7,116 bases of DNA, taken from positions 228-7,343 of the forward strand of contig MFWK01000020.1 in NCBI GenBank assembly GCA_001786365.1, given 5' to 3'. The notes beneath the pieces were generated by a model. It saw only the letters and a program-made list of their open reading frames with translations. It was not told the DNA's origin and did not search any database. The position numbers were made by a program, and so were the translations under genes. The DNA comes from Candidatus Nomurabacteria bacterium RIFOXYD2_FULL_35_12 (GTDB lineage: Bacteria; Patescibacteriota; Minisyncoccia; Phycocordibacterales; UBA9973). How positions within the stretch are numbered: position 1 is the stretch's first letter; the number at the start of each line of letters is the position of its first letter. Of the stretch, positions 1-5,842 are shown piece by piece.

Positions 1-2
1 TT

Positions 3-209
3 TATAGAGGACTCATGTATTACGGAATAAATTCAATTACCAGCAAGGATTGCCTGGAAGTTCACATACTTGAATTTAATGGAGATATTTATGGTAAGAA
101 TATTATAGTCAGCACAGAAAGGTATCTACGTTTTCCAAAGAAATTTAAAAGTGTAGAAAAATTAAGCGAACAAATAAAAAAAGACCTTTCTCAGTCTTTT
201 AGTGAGTAA
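3..209 (+). CDS. ribF: Riboflavin kinase, C-terminal part (5' end outside window)
   Basis: This is the end of a riboflavin kinase domain, which phosphorylates riboflavin with ATP to give FMN. The reading frame is open to the window edge: four codons precede the first ATG at 15 (Y-R-G-L) and continue the family pattern, so that Met is internal rather than a start. From that Met, YYGINSI matches the strand usually written as YxGVxNIG. Next, CLEVHILEF (around residues 13-19) holds the family's conserved catalytic Glu, GDIYGK follows, and LRFPKKFKSVEKLSEQIKKD matches the C-terminal LRxExKFxSxExLxxQIxxD signature. The usual RPTF motif is replaced by a short divergent loop (TSKD). Whether the gene is a RibF fusion with an FAD synthetase domain or a lone kinase cannot be told from this fragment. 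It converges with the dehydrogenase gene, with only 8 bases between the stop codons. Confidence 0.85.
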   Translation, partial: YRGLMYYGINSITSKDCLEVHILEFNGDIYGKNIIVSTERYLRFPKKFKSVEKLSEQIKKDLSQSFSE

Positions 210-217
210 AAATATTC

Positions 218-910
218 TTAGGCATTCGGCCTTCTTATAATCAATTCAGGTTCTGGATTTTCTAATTTCAAATTTGCAATAACTTTTTCTGCAACATAAT
301 CCTGTTCCATATATGTATCAAAATCTGCTGGTTTTTTAACACCAAAAAGTTTTGTCTTCATCCCCCCTGGATAAACACTTAAAATTTTAACACCTGAGTC
401 TGCATTCTCCATCTGAATTGCTTTCGTTAAACCAACTACAGCCCATTTACTAGCAGAATACATAGAAGATTTAGGACGTCCAGCAAGTGCACTAGTAGAA
501 ATGACATTCAAAATGACACCTTTTTCTTTCTGCATTTTCATTTGCTTTAGAGCAAATTTACACCCCAAAAAAGTCCCAAAAGTATTTACCAAAAGTACAT
601 TTTTAACTTTTTCAGATTCAAAATTTTCTAAAAAATCATGTGTAATAAAGATTCCGGCATTATTGATCCAAATATCAATTCTACCGAATTTTTTTATTGT
701 TTTGTCTACCAATTTCTGTATATCTTTTTCTTTCGTTACATCAGCCTTAATAGCATATGCTTTTATTTCTTTAGCAGTAGTATCTAAAAGAATTTTATCT
801 TTGGAAGAAACTACAACAGTAGCGCCTTCTTTAATAAAAAGCTCTGCCATAGACCTGCCAAGTCCTCTACTCCCTCCCGTTATTACTACAACTTTATCTT
901 TTAGATTCAT
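218..910 (-). CDS. Short-chain dehydrogenase/reductase (SDR) family protein
   Basis: A 230-residue classical SDR, a soluble NAD(P)H-dependent oxidoreductase with a Rossmann fold; the substrate cannot be predicted. The cofactor motif TGGSRGLG is at residues 11-18, the adenine-contacting Asp at 57 (ADVT) and NNAG at 83-86. The catalytic tetrad is N109, S138, Y151 and K155 (YSASK), with the standard 13-residue Ser-Tyr spacing, followed by YPGGMKT at 180-186. Length is slightly short of the common 240-260, and the C-terminal substrate lobe is brief. The S-S-K after the second strand (35-37), with no acidic residue at the strand end, leans towards NADP(H), but this is inference. The start ATG lies inside the last codons of aspS, a 17-base overlap in another frame, so translation is probably coupled to aspS. 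No clear Shine-Dalgarno sequence is seen. Confidence 0.93.
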   Translation of the reverse strand: MNLKDKVVVITGGSRGLGRSMAELFIKEGATVVVSSKDKILLDTTAKEIKAYAIKADVTKEKDIQKLVDKTIKKFGRIDIWINNAGIFITHDFLENFESEKVKNVLLVNTFGTFLGCKFALKQMKMQKEKGVILNVISTSALAGRPKSSMYSASKWAVVGLTKAIQMENADSGVKILSVYPGGMKTKLFGVKKPADFDTYMEQDYVAEKVIANLKLENPEPELIIRRPNA

Positions 911-2306
911 CTTGCTTGTTTAATTTAATGTTTAGTTCTTTTAATTGCGCATCGGAAATTTCTGATGGTGAATCCATCATAATATCTTTTCCTTCCCCTG
1001 ATTTTGCAAAAGGAATAATCTCACGAATATTTGGCTCGTTTTGTAACATCATAAGAAAACGATCAAAACCCCAAGCTATGCCTCCGTGTGGTGGAGTACC
1101 TAGAGAAAAAGCAGTCATCATATGACCAAAATTCTTTTTTATATCCTCTATTTTATGCCCCATTATTTCAAAAACTTTTTCAAGAGCATCTCCATTGTGA
1201 TTTCTGATACTTCCACCACCGATTTCACTACCATTTAAGACTATATCGTATTGTGTAGTATAAATTTTTTCAATATTTTCTTTTTTCATAAGCCAATCTA
1301 AATGTTCAGGCAAAGGTCTAGAAAATGGATTATGAGTAAAAGTCCAACCTCCTTCTTCTGTTTTTTCAAAAAATGGCCAATCAACAATCCAGCAAAAGGC
1401 GAGTAAATTTGGATCATTCTTATCTTTTCTAATATCTGGCTTATCTACTCCGTATTTTTCCATAGCTTCTTTAAAAGAAATTCTAGGGAAAGGAATCTGT
1501 TGAATTTTTTTCTCAGGATAAAGTTTCTGCACTATTTCAATAAAAAGTTTTTCATTTAGAGACATCACATCTTCCATTTCAGTAAAAGACATCTCTAGAT
1601 CCAATTGAGTAAATTCAGGTTGTCTATCTCCTCTCGTATCCTCATCTCTCATACATCTAGCAATTTGGAAATACTTTTCCACTCCTCCGGTCATTAGAAG
1701 CTGTTTGTATTGCTGAGGTGACTGTGGAAGCGCATAAAACTTACCAGGATACAATCTAGCTGGTACGACATAGTCCCTTGAACCCTCAGGAGTTGATTTG
1801 GTTAAAATCGGTGTTTCTACTTCTATGAATCCTTCGTTATGTAAAAAGTCTCGTATAAATTTTAATACCATATAACGATTCCTCATATTTTTCTGCATTC
1901 TATCTGTCCTCAAATCAACATAACGATATTTTAGTCTCAACTCTTCATTTACCTTTGACGTGTCTTCATTAACAGCAAAAGGTGGAGTTTCTGATTTATT
2001 TAAAACTTCAATTCCTACAACCTCTAGCTCCACTTCGCCATTCAGCACTCCAGCTTTTACATTTTTTGGCGGTCGCTTGTTTACCATACCGATGATTTTC
2101 AAAACCCATTCCGGTCTGATCTGCTTTGCTTTTTCTATCACCTCAGCTCGGCTAGGCAATGCCACACACTGAACCTTGCCTGTCATGTCACGCATATCAA
2201 AGAAAACCATCTTACCCTGATCGCGTCTAACATCTACCCATCCAGCAACGATAACCTCTTTGCCGACATTATCCTTTAAATCTTTAATATATATTCTATT
2301 TTGCAT
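894..2306 (-). CDS. aspS: Aspartyl-tRNA synthetase, GAD-domain-reduced form
   Basis: Class II synthetase that charges tRNA-Asp, and possibly tRNA-Asn if non-discriminating. The N-terminal OB-fold anticodon domain (about 1-105) has GWVDVRRDQG at 22-31. Catalytic motif 1 is near 150-166 (GFIEVETPIL). The motif 2 region at 213-236 reads FQIARCMRDEDTRGDRQPEF and then TQLD. Motif 3 at 409-421 (GIAWGFDRFLMML) holds R416. QSPQQYKQLLM (195-205) and GSEIGGGSIRNH (359-370) are typical AspRS segments. The protein has 470 residues against about 590 for bacterial AspRS. The difference is that YGVDKPDIR (285-293) is followed after about 12 residues by FCWIVDWPFFE (304-314), so nearly all of the GAD insertion between motifs 2 and 3 is missing. 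The start ATG directly follows GGG of an inverted-repeat element, and an in-frame TAA lies a few codons upstream. It heads a two-gene unit with the SDR gene. Confidence 0.96.
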   Translation of the reverse strand: MQNRIYIKDLKDNVGKEVIVAGWVDVRRDQGKMVFFDMRDMTGKVQCVALPSRAEVIEKAKQIRPEWVLKIIGMVNKRPPKNVKAGVLNGEVELEVVGIEVLNKSETPPFAVNEDTSKVNEELRLKYRYVDLRTDRMQKNMRNRYMVLKFIRDFLHNEGFIEVETPILTKSTPEGSRDYVVPARLYPGKFYALPQSPQQYKQLLMTGGVEKYFQIARCMRDEDTRGDRQPEFTQLDLEMSFTEMEDVMSLNEKLFIEIVQKLYPEKKIQQIPFPRISFKEAMEKYGVDKPDIRKDKNDPNLLAFCWIVDWPFFEKTEEGGWTFTHNPFSRPLPEHLDWLMKKENIEKIYTTQYDIVLNGSEIGGGSIRNHNGDALEKVFEIMGHKIEDIKKNFGHMMTAFSLGTPPHGGIAWGFDRFLMMLQNEPNIREIIPFAKSGEGKDIMMDSPSEISDAQLKELNIKLNKQDESKR

Positions 2307-2371
2307 CCCATTAGAAATTTTAAATTAATAAACAAAATTATTATAACATGTCCGTTAAATTTCTAACGGGA
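2306..2371. repeat. Inverted-repeat element upstream of aspS (copy 1)
   Basis: Two 15-base arms face each other: 2306-2320 (TCCCATTAGAAATTT) and 2357-2371, whose reverse complement is TCCCGTTAGAAATTT, with one mismatch. A nested perfect 6-bp hairpin sits at 2352-2369 (CCGTTA/TAACGG, loop AATTTC). Read in the direction of aspS, the element ends CTAATGGG and the aspS ATG follows at once. The arms resemble those flanking the spacer before recR, with 12 of 13 bases shared in the core TCCCGTTAGA(A/G)AT. The aspS promoter lies inside the element. Confidence 0.8.
2340..2348 (-). promoter_or_regulatory. Extended -10 promoter of aspS
   Basis: On the minus strand the sequence reads TGTTATAAT, a perfect extended -10 (TGn plus TATAAT). 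It places the start of transcription near 2333 and gives a leader of about 27 bases. No convincing -35 hexamer is found 16-18 bases upstream, which fits an extended -10 promoter. It lies within the inverted-repeat element. Confidence 0.6.
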
Positions 2372-2400
2372 CAGGTATTAAAAGTATTTTACCATAAATT

Positions 2401-2448
2401 AAAAATAAAAACAGCGACGTTTTTCCTCCTTTCGGCCGTCGCTGTTTT
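2401..2448 (-). terminator. Strong intrinsic terminator between the Trp-rich ORF unit and aspS
   Basis: A perfect 12-bp stem (2408-2419 with 2437-2448, core CAGCGACG) closes a 17-base loop. On the minus strand it is followed by TTTTTATTTTT, the expected U-tract. It ends transcription coming from the small ORF at 2591-2860 and insulates aspS, which has its own promoter further on. The stem is flanked by A and T runs on both sides, so weaker activity on the plus strand is possible, but no plus-strand gene needs it. The loop contains AAGGAGG on the minus strand, an exact Shine-Dalgarno sequence. Confidence 0.85.
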
Positions 2449-2497
2449 GTGAGAGAATTGGCTCTCTCTTGCCTTGCCCGGATAGCGCCAAGCACGC

Positions 2498-2533
2498 CTA
2501 AGACCATTCTTCATCATCTATGGACCACGCCAT
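2498..2533 (-). CDS. Possible 11-codon ORF, MAWSIDDEEWS
   Basis: A tiny open frame starting 10 bases after a GAAGGGA ribosome-site-like sequence. It encodes an acidic peptide with two tryptophans in eleven residues. It follows the other tiny ORF (2539-2571) by 5 bases and lies between the Trp-rich ORF and the terminator. A translated role is inference: at this length chance is a real alternative. It is listed because of its Trp content and position in a possibly Trp-regulated transcript. Confidence 0.2.
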   Translation of the reverse strand: MAWSIDDEEWS

Positions 2534-2538
2534 ATCAA

Positions 2539-2571
2539 TCACATCCCTTCTGTGTTTAGGTTTGCCCCCAT
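2539..2571 (-). CDS. Possible 10-codon ORF, MGANLNTEGM
   Basis: A tiny open frame 9 bases downstream of AAAAGGAG, one of the better Shine-Dalgarno matches in the window. It ends in ATGTGA, just before the second tiny ORF. No family is recognisable. It may be a decayed 3' extension of the neighbouring small gene or a chance frame. Confidence 0.2.
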   Translation of the reverse strand: MGANLNTEGM

Positions 2572-2590
2572 CCTATTCTTCTCCTTTTAT

Positions 2591-2860
2591 TCACAACTGA
2601 CCCCAAGGACCAGAGCTAGATGATTTTTGAACATCTAACTCTTTTTTCTCATTTTCTTGAGCTTTTTTCTTCATTAATAATATTTTCCTTGCTTCATCCC
2701 AATTAGGTTTAAAGACAGGACTCCAAGCCCCACGAAAACTAGCCCAAAAAGTCCAGATTTCTGTTTCCGACACTCTAATCCGTTTCTTTTTCATTTTTCT
2801 ATTTCCTTTTGTTAAAGAACTATTTCCACAAAGAACAAAAGTGTCGCTTCGTTGCGCCAT
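2591..2860 (-). CDS. Small Trp-rich protein of unknown function
   Basis: An 89-residue ORF not recognised as any family. Two starts are possible, each with AAGGA 9 bases upstream: Met1 at 2860, preceded directly by an in-frame TAA, and Met23 at 2794, which would give 67 residues beginning MKKKRIRVSE. The central part is aromatic (EIWTFWASFRGAWSP, about 35-48, then W54). A lysine/glutamate-rich, probably helical stretch follows (58-75), ending in a Ser-rich tail SSSSGPWGQL. Five tryptophans in 89 residues is several times the usual frequency. No signal peptide or membrane segment is evident. It sits alone between an operator-like promoter and a terminator, downstream of a TrpR-family gene, so control by tryptophan is a reasonable guess. 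The shorter form looks more protein-like than the first 22 residues. Confidence 0.5.
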   Translation of the reverse strand: MAQRSDTFVLCGNSSLTKGNRKMKKKRIRVSETEIWTFWASFRGAWSPVFKPNWDEARKILLMKKKAQENEKKELDVQKSSSSGPWGQL

Positions 2861-2886
2861 TTAATGGATTCCTTATAAGTTAGGTT

Positions 2887-2904
2887 CTAGTCGCTAGTGA
2901 CTAG
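2887..2904. repeat. Triple CTAG cluster with 6-bp hairpin
   Basis: CTAG occurs three times with an exact 7-base period (2887, 2894, 2901). The outer parts form a perfect hairpin, CTAGTC and GACTAG around GCTAGT. It lies in the leader of the 2591-2860 ORF, 27 bases before its first ATG. CTAG is the core of Trp-repressor half-sites, which in the E. coli trp operator are spaced 8 bases apart, so this could be a secondary binding site or simply a leader hairpin. Confidence 0.4.
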
Positions 2905-3008
2905 GTGCTAAGAAATCAACAGAACGGCGAAAAAGCAGATGCCTCTACGCCCCACCATGACTTTATTGATTTAGTTGTTTTGAAATTGTATTTCATCTCT
3001 GTATTCAC

Positions 3009-3018
3009 GTACTAGTAC
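3009..3018. promoter_or_regulatory. Trp-repressor-type operator palindrome
   Basis: A perfect 10-base palindrome, GTACTAGTAC. GTACTAG and CTAGTAC are the half-sites of E. coli trp-type operators; here they share one CTAG centre instead of being set apart. It begins at the base directly downstream of the -10 hexamer of a minus-strand promoter and would cover the transcription start, the expected place for a repressor site. The gene for a TrpR-family protein ends 68 bases away. The match is seen; the binding is inference. Confidence 0.5.
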
Positions 3019-3027
3019 ATGATAACA
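3019..3027 (-). promoter_or_regulatory. Extended -10 promoter for the Trp-rich ORF unit
   Basis: The minus strand reads TGTTATCAT: TGn plus TATCAT, five of six bases of the -10 consensus. TTGCGT lies 16 bases upstream of the hexamer as a poor -35 (TTG only). Transcription would begin near 3012, inside the palindrome GTACTAGTAC, and give a leader of about 150 bases before the ORF at 2860. Confidence 0.5.
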
Positions 3028-3085
3028 GAAGAAAAAAATAACGCAAACATCATATGTGGATAACTTTCTACATCTTTATAAAAAA

Positions 3086-3382
3086 TTATTTGCTAAGTTT
3101 TTTCAACATTAAATGAAAACCTCCATTTTTATTGCGAAGTTCGCGAGATCCGCGAGTGACAGTGCTTATACCGAGACCTAACTCCCCTGCTACTGATCTA
3201 TGTGTCTCGCCTTTATTTAATTTTTTGACTATTTGCCATCGTAAAGCCAAAGCCTCAAATTCAGCTGGTGTTAAGATATCTTTCAAAAATTCAATCATTA
3301 AACTTTTATCTCCAAGAATTTTAGAAAAAACTTCTACGAGCTCGTGCTTATATTCTGGAATTTTTTTACTTATGTGTTTCAT
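3086..3382 (-). CDS. TrpR/YerC/YecD-family DNA-binding regulator
   Basis: A 98-residue all-helical protein of the Trp-repressor family. ILTPAEFEALALRWQIVKKL (36-55) aligns with the E. coli TrpR segment [20 protein letters not shown]. The helix-turn-helix THRSVAGELGLGISTVTRGS (60-79) aligns with its DNA reader [20 protein letters not shown]. Tryptophan contacts of TrpR map as T44 to T38, R54 to R48, T81 to T74, R84 to R77 and G85 to G78, all kept. S88 maps to E81, a change at the ligand amino group. Most YerC-type members have no defined ligand, so Trp sensing is inference, helped by the context: the gene starts 16 bases after trpS and is probably cotranscribed with it. A TrpR-type palindrome lies 68 bases past its stop. 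The upstream ribosome site is weak (AAGA). Confidence 0.9.
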   Translation of the reverse strand: MKHISKKIPEYKHELVEVFSKILGDKSLMIEFLKDILTPAEFEALALRWQIVKKLNKGETHRSVAGELGLGISTVTRGSRELRNKNGGFHLMLKKLSK

Positions 3383-3398
3383 TTCTTAATCAAAAATT

Positions 3399-4358
3399 TT
3401 AGTAAACATTCACTCCGATTTTTTCTCTTACTTCAGTCATCTTTTTACCAGCGACTTTTTTGGCTTTTTCACCACCAAATTTTAGTATTGCAAGAGCTTT
3501 AGGAATATCTTTTGCAAATTCTTTCCTTTTTTCTCGAAGTGGTGCGATAAATTTTTCTATATCTTCTACCAATAACTCTTTCAATTCTTTATACTTACCA
3601 GCTTTTTCTTCATAAATTTTCTTCAGTTCAGCCTCAGCACGGAAAAGTTTGTGTATGGCAAATACATTTTGTGGTATTCCACCGCTTGAGTCCGTCACAA
3701 TACTCATCACACACTTTTTTATCTCATCGTGTTCAGCAAAAAGCGGAATAGTGTTACCGTAGCTCTTGCTCATCTTGCGTCCATCTGTCCCTGGCACTAT
3801 TGCCGTGTCTTCTAAAATCATCGATTCTGGTAATTTAAAAATCTGATTTCCTTTGCCATATGTACGATTAAACTTTTCTGCAATATCGCGAGCTATCTCT
3901 ACGTGCTGTTTCTGATCTGCACCTACCGGCACTACATCTGGGCCATAAAGTAAAATATCAGCCGCCATCAAAACAGGATAATTGAAAGTACCCACATCTA
4001 TCTCTTTATTCTTTGCTTCTGCATCTTTAAAAGCATGCGCACGCATTAAAAATGGCATAGTTGTAATCGTATCAAAAATCCAAGTGAGCTCTGTGTGTTC
4101 AGAGATGTCACTCTGTTTAAAAAATATAACTTTTTTTGGATCTAGACCAATGGCTAAATAATCGAGCAAAACATTCTTTATGTTTTCATTCATCTCTTTT
4201 GGATTTCGTAGAGAATGCAAAGCGTGATAATCAGCGATAAAAACATAACCATCATGCTCGTTTTGTAATTCAACGAACTGCTTCATCGCCCCAAAATAGT
4301 TACCAATATGAGGTTTTCCTGAAGGCTGAACACCCGACAAAAATACTTTTTTAGACAT
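3399..4358 (-). CDS. trpS: Tryptophanyl-tRNA synthetase
   Basis: Class Ic synthetase that activates tryptophan and charges tRNA-Trp in the cytoplasm. The ATP signature appears as HIGN at 17-20 within GVQPSGKPHIGNYFGA, the usual TrpRS variant of HIGH. The second signature KMSKS is at 195-199 (GRKMSKSYGN). YPVLMAADILLY (127-138) and VGADQKQHVE (145-154) are the tryptophan pocket and dimer segments typical of bacterial TrpRS. The 319 residues match the usual 325-335. The C-terminal lysine-rich helices are complete. The TrpR-family gene follows after 16 bases, so the two probably form an operon. The start is divergent from dnaB across an 80-base spacer. The nearest -10-like sequence lies 6 bases before the ATG, so the mRNA may be leaderless. 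No T-box leader fits into the spacer. Confidence 0.97.
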   Translation of the reverse strand: MSKKVFLSGVQPSGKPHIGNYFGAMKQFVELQNEHDGYVFIADYHALHSLRNPKEMNENIKNVLLDYLAIGLDPKKVIFFKQSDISEHTELTWIFDTITTMPFLMRAHAFKDAEAKNKEIDVGTFNYPVLMAADILLYGPDVVPVGADQKQHVEIARDIAEKFNRTYGKGNQIFKLPESMILEDTAIVPGTDGRKMSKSYGNTIPLFAEHDEIKKCVMSIVTDSSGGIPQNVFAIHKLFRAEAELKKIYEEKAGKYKELKELLVEDIEKFIAPLREKRKEFAKDIPKALAILKFGGEKAKKVAGKKMTEVREKIGVNVY

Positions 4359-4364
4359 AAATAT

Positions 4365-4373
4365 ATATTAACA
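4365..4373 (-). promoter_or_regulatory. Candidate extended -10 promoter of trpS
   Basis: The minus strand reads TGTTAATAT, then six bases, then the trpS ATG. If used, transcription starts at or next to the start codon. The hexamer TAATAT is only a partial -10 match in an AT-rich spacer, and there is no good -35. The same nine bases occur before recR at 5892-5900, inside a 22-base stretch matching at 19 positions. Confidence 0.35.
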
Positions 4374-4403
4374 TATTAATAACACCTTTACACACTTTTA
4401 TTT

Positions 4404-4432
4404 TTGACAATTCTAGCGCAGTAGTAGAGAAT
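4404..4432 (+). promoter_or_regulatory. Promoter of dnaB, probably leaderless transcript
   Basis: A perfect -35 hexamer TTGACA (4404-4409), a 17-base spacer and GAGAAT (4427-4432, four of six -10 bases). Only six bases separate the -10 from the dnaB ATG at 4439, so transcription would begin at the start codon. Consistent with this, no Shine-Dalgarno sequence precedes dnaB. Confidence 0.55.
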
Positions 4433-4438
4433 AACTTC

Positions 4439-5842
4439 ATGGCTAAAACACTTAAAAATACTAAAAGCTCAAACCTTCGCATCCCGCCACAAAGTATAGA
4501 ATCAGAACAAGCAGTTTTGGGATCAATAATGCTCCGTAAAGACGCAATGCATGAAGTGGAAGACATGGTGTCGGCAGAGAGTTTTTATGTTGAAAAACAC
4601 AAAAAGATTTTTCAAGCGATGCTCGACCTCTCAAACAAAAATGAACCGATAGACATGCTCTCTCTTTCTACTAAACTCGGCGAACAAAAATTGCTCGATG
4701 CAATCGGTGGAAATGTTTACCTCGCTGAAATAGTGAACACTGTTCCCTCTTCCACCAACATCAAACACTACGCCAATATCGTGCAAAAGAAATATGTTTT
4801 ACGAAGTTTGATAGAAGCGGCGGACTACGTCTCCGAACTCGGGTTTGAAGAAGGTGATGACCATATGGATGACATCCTAGATATGGCGGAAAAAAAAATA
4901 TTCAGTGTAGTCTCTTCTCCAAAGAATCAAAAATTTGTAAATTTGAAAGATGCTCTGCCGGAGGCTTGGGAGCGCCTTTCAAAATTGCACGAACATAAAG
5001 GAATGCTTCGCGGACTTCCGACTGGTTTTCGAGATTTAGACACTATGCTTTCCGGTTTCCAGAAATCAGACTTGATAATCTTGGCGGCAAGACCAAGTAT
5101 GGGAAAAACTACTCTCGCACTAGACATCGCCCGCATGGCTTCCACTACACATAGTAAATCTGTCGTAATATTCTCTTTGGAAATGTCTTCTCAACAGCTC
5201 ATAGACAGAATGCTCTCTGCCGAGAGCCGAGTCAATGCTTGGAATTTGCGCACCGGCCGTCTATCTTCAGACCGAGAATTCTCCCAACTTCGAGATTCTC
5301 TAGACAAGCTCTCAAAGGCAAAGATATATATTGATGATCAACCAGGAAATTCAATCGTCAGAATGAAAGCACTTTCTCGCCGACTAAAAGCAGAAAAAGG
5401 GCTAGACCTCATTGTAGTAGACTATTTACAGCTTATGACCACTTCGAAAAATTACGATTCGATGGTAAACCAGGTGACAGAAATATCACGTTCGCTCAAG
5501 AGTCTAGCAAAAGAGCTCGACGTGCCAGTCTTGGCGCTTTCCCAGCTCTCTCGCGCAGTGGAATCTCGCGGTGGAAAGCCTCGCCTTTCAGACCTTCGTG
5601 ATTCAGGTTCTATTGAACAGGATGCCGATGTTGTCATGTTCATCCATCGAGACGATAAAGGGAAAGAGGAGTCAGAAAAAACAAATATCGCTGAAATTTT
5701 AATTGAAAAGCACCGAAATGGTCCAACTGGAAAAATAGACCTTTATTTCGACGAAAAAACCACAACATTCCAAACTCTAGAAAAGAGTAATATTAGTGAA
5801 TTCGCCCCAGCAAAAGTTAAAGGAGATTTAGATGAATTTTAA
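4439..5842 (+). CDS. dnaB: Replicative DNA helicase DnaB
   Basis: Hexameric 5'-3' helicase that unwinds DNA at the replication fork and works with primase. The N-terminal domain (about 14-120) begins RIPPQSIESEQAVLGSIM, typical of DnaB. A linker follows, then the RecA-like motor: LPTGFRDLDTMLSGF (193-207), Walker A ARPSMGKTT at 217-225 with K223, catalytic Glu E248 in FSLEMS, Walker B LIVVDYLQLM at 324-333 with D328, and ALSQLSRAVE at 366-375. The segment RLSDLRDSGSIEQDADVVMF (382-401) precedes the EKHRNGPTG arginine-finger motif (423-431, R426). Length 467 is normal and no intein interrupts it. Codon use is richer in CTC and TCT than in recR, perhaps reflecting higher expression. The last codons contain AAAGGAG followed six bases later by an ATG in another frame. 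Confidence 0.97.
   Translation: MAKTLKNTKSSNLRIPPQSIESEQAVLGSIMLRKDAMHEVEDMVSAESFYVEKHKKIFQAMLDLSNKNEPIDMLSLSTKLGEQKLLDAIGGNVYLAEIVNTVPSSTNIKHYANIVQKKYVLRSLIEAADYVSELGFEEGDDHMDDILDMAEKKIFSVVSSPKNQKFVNLKDALPEAWERLSKLHEHKGMLRGLPTGFRDLDTMLSGFQKSDLIILAARPSMGKTTLALDIARMASTTHSKSVVIFSLEMSSQQLIDRMLSAESRVNAWNLRTGRLSSDREFSQLRDSLDKLSKAKIYIDDQPGNSIVRMKALSRRLKAEKGLDLIVVDYLQLMTTSKNYDSMVNQVTEISRSLKSLAKELDVPVLALSQLSRAVESRGGKPRLSDLRDSGSIEQDADVVMFIHRDDKGKEESEKTNIAEILIEKHRNGPTGKIDLYFDEKTTTFQTLEKSNISEFAPAKVKGDLDEF

Noticed and set aside
501..923. Open frame of 140 codons on the plus strand across the dehydrogenase gene
   Set aside because: It is antisense to a full SDR with all catalytic motifs. Its translation is Ser/Phe/Leu-rich low-complexity sequence, as expected for the complement of an AT-rich gene.
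2389..2517. A 42-residue minus-strand frame starting MMKNGLRRAWRYPGK
   Set aside because: It reads through the whole terminator hairpin and U-tract, has no Shine-Dalgarno sequence and shows no recognisable family.
2449..2590. GC-richer stretch considered as tmRNA, SRP RNA or another structured RNA
   Set aside because: No tRNA-like ends, no CCA terminus, no tag frame ending in ALAA and no SRP GGAA tetraloop domain were found. Only a 6-bp hairpin at 2451-2468 and the terminator are clear.
2981..2995. Short hairpin TGAAAT-TGT-ATTTCA as a second operator
   Set aside because: It does not contain CTAG, is short and AT-rich, and is expected by chance in this composition.
4359..4438. T-box or other leader riboswitch for trpS
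   Set aside because: The spacer is only 80 bases and shared with dnaB; there is no specifier stem, antiterminator bulge sequence or terminator.
4351..4566. Minus-strand frame of 71 codons overlapping the start of dnaB and the trpS promoter
   Set aside because: It lies antisense to the conserved DnaB N-terminus and would overlap the first codons of trpS. No motif or ribosome site supports it.
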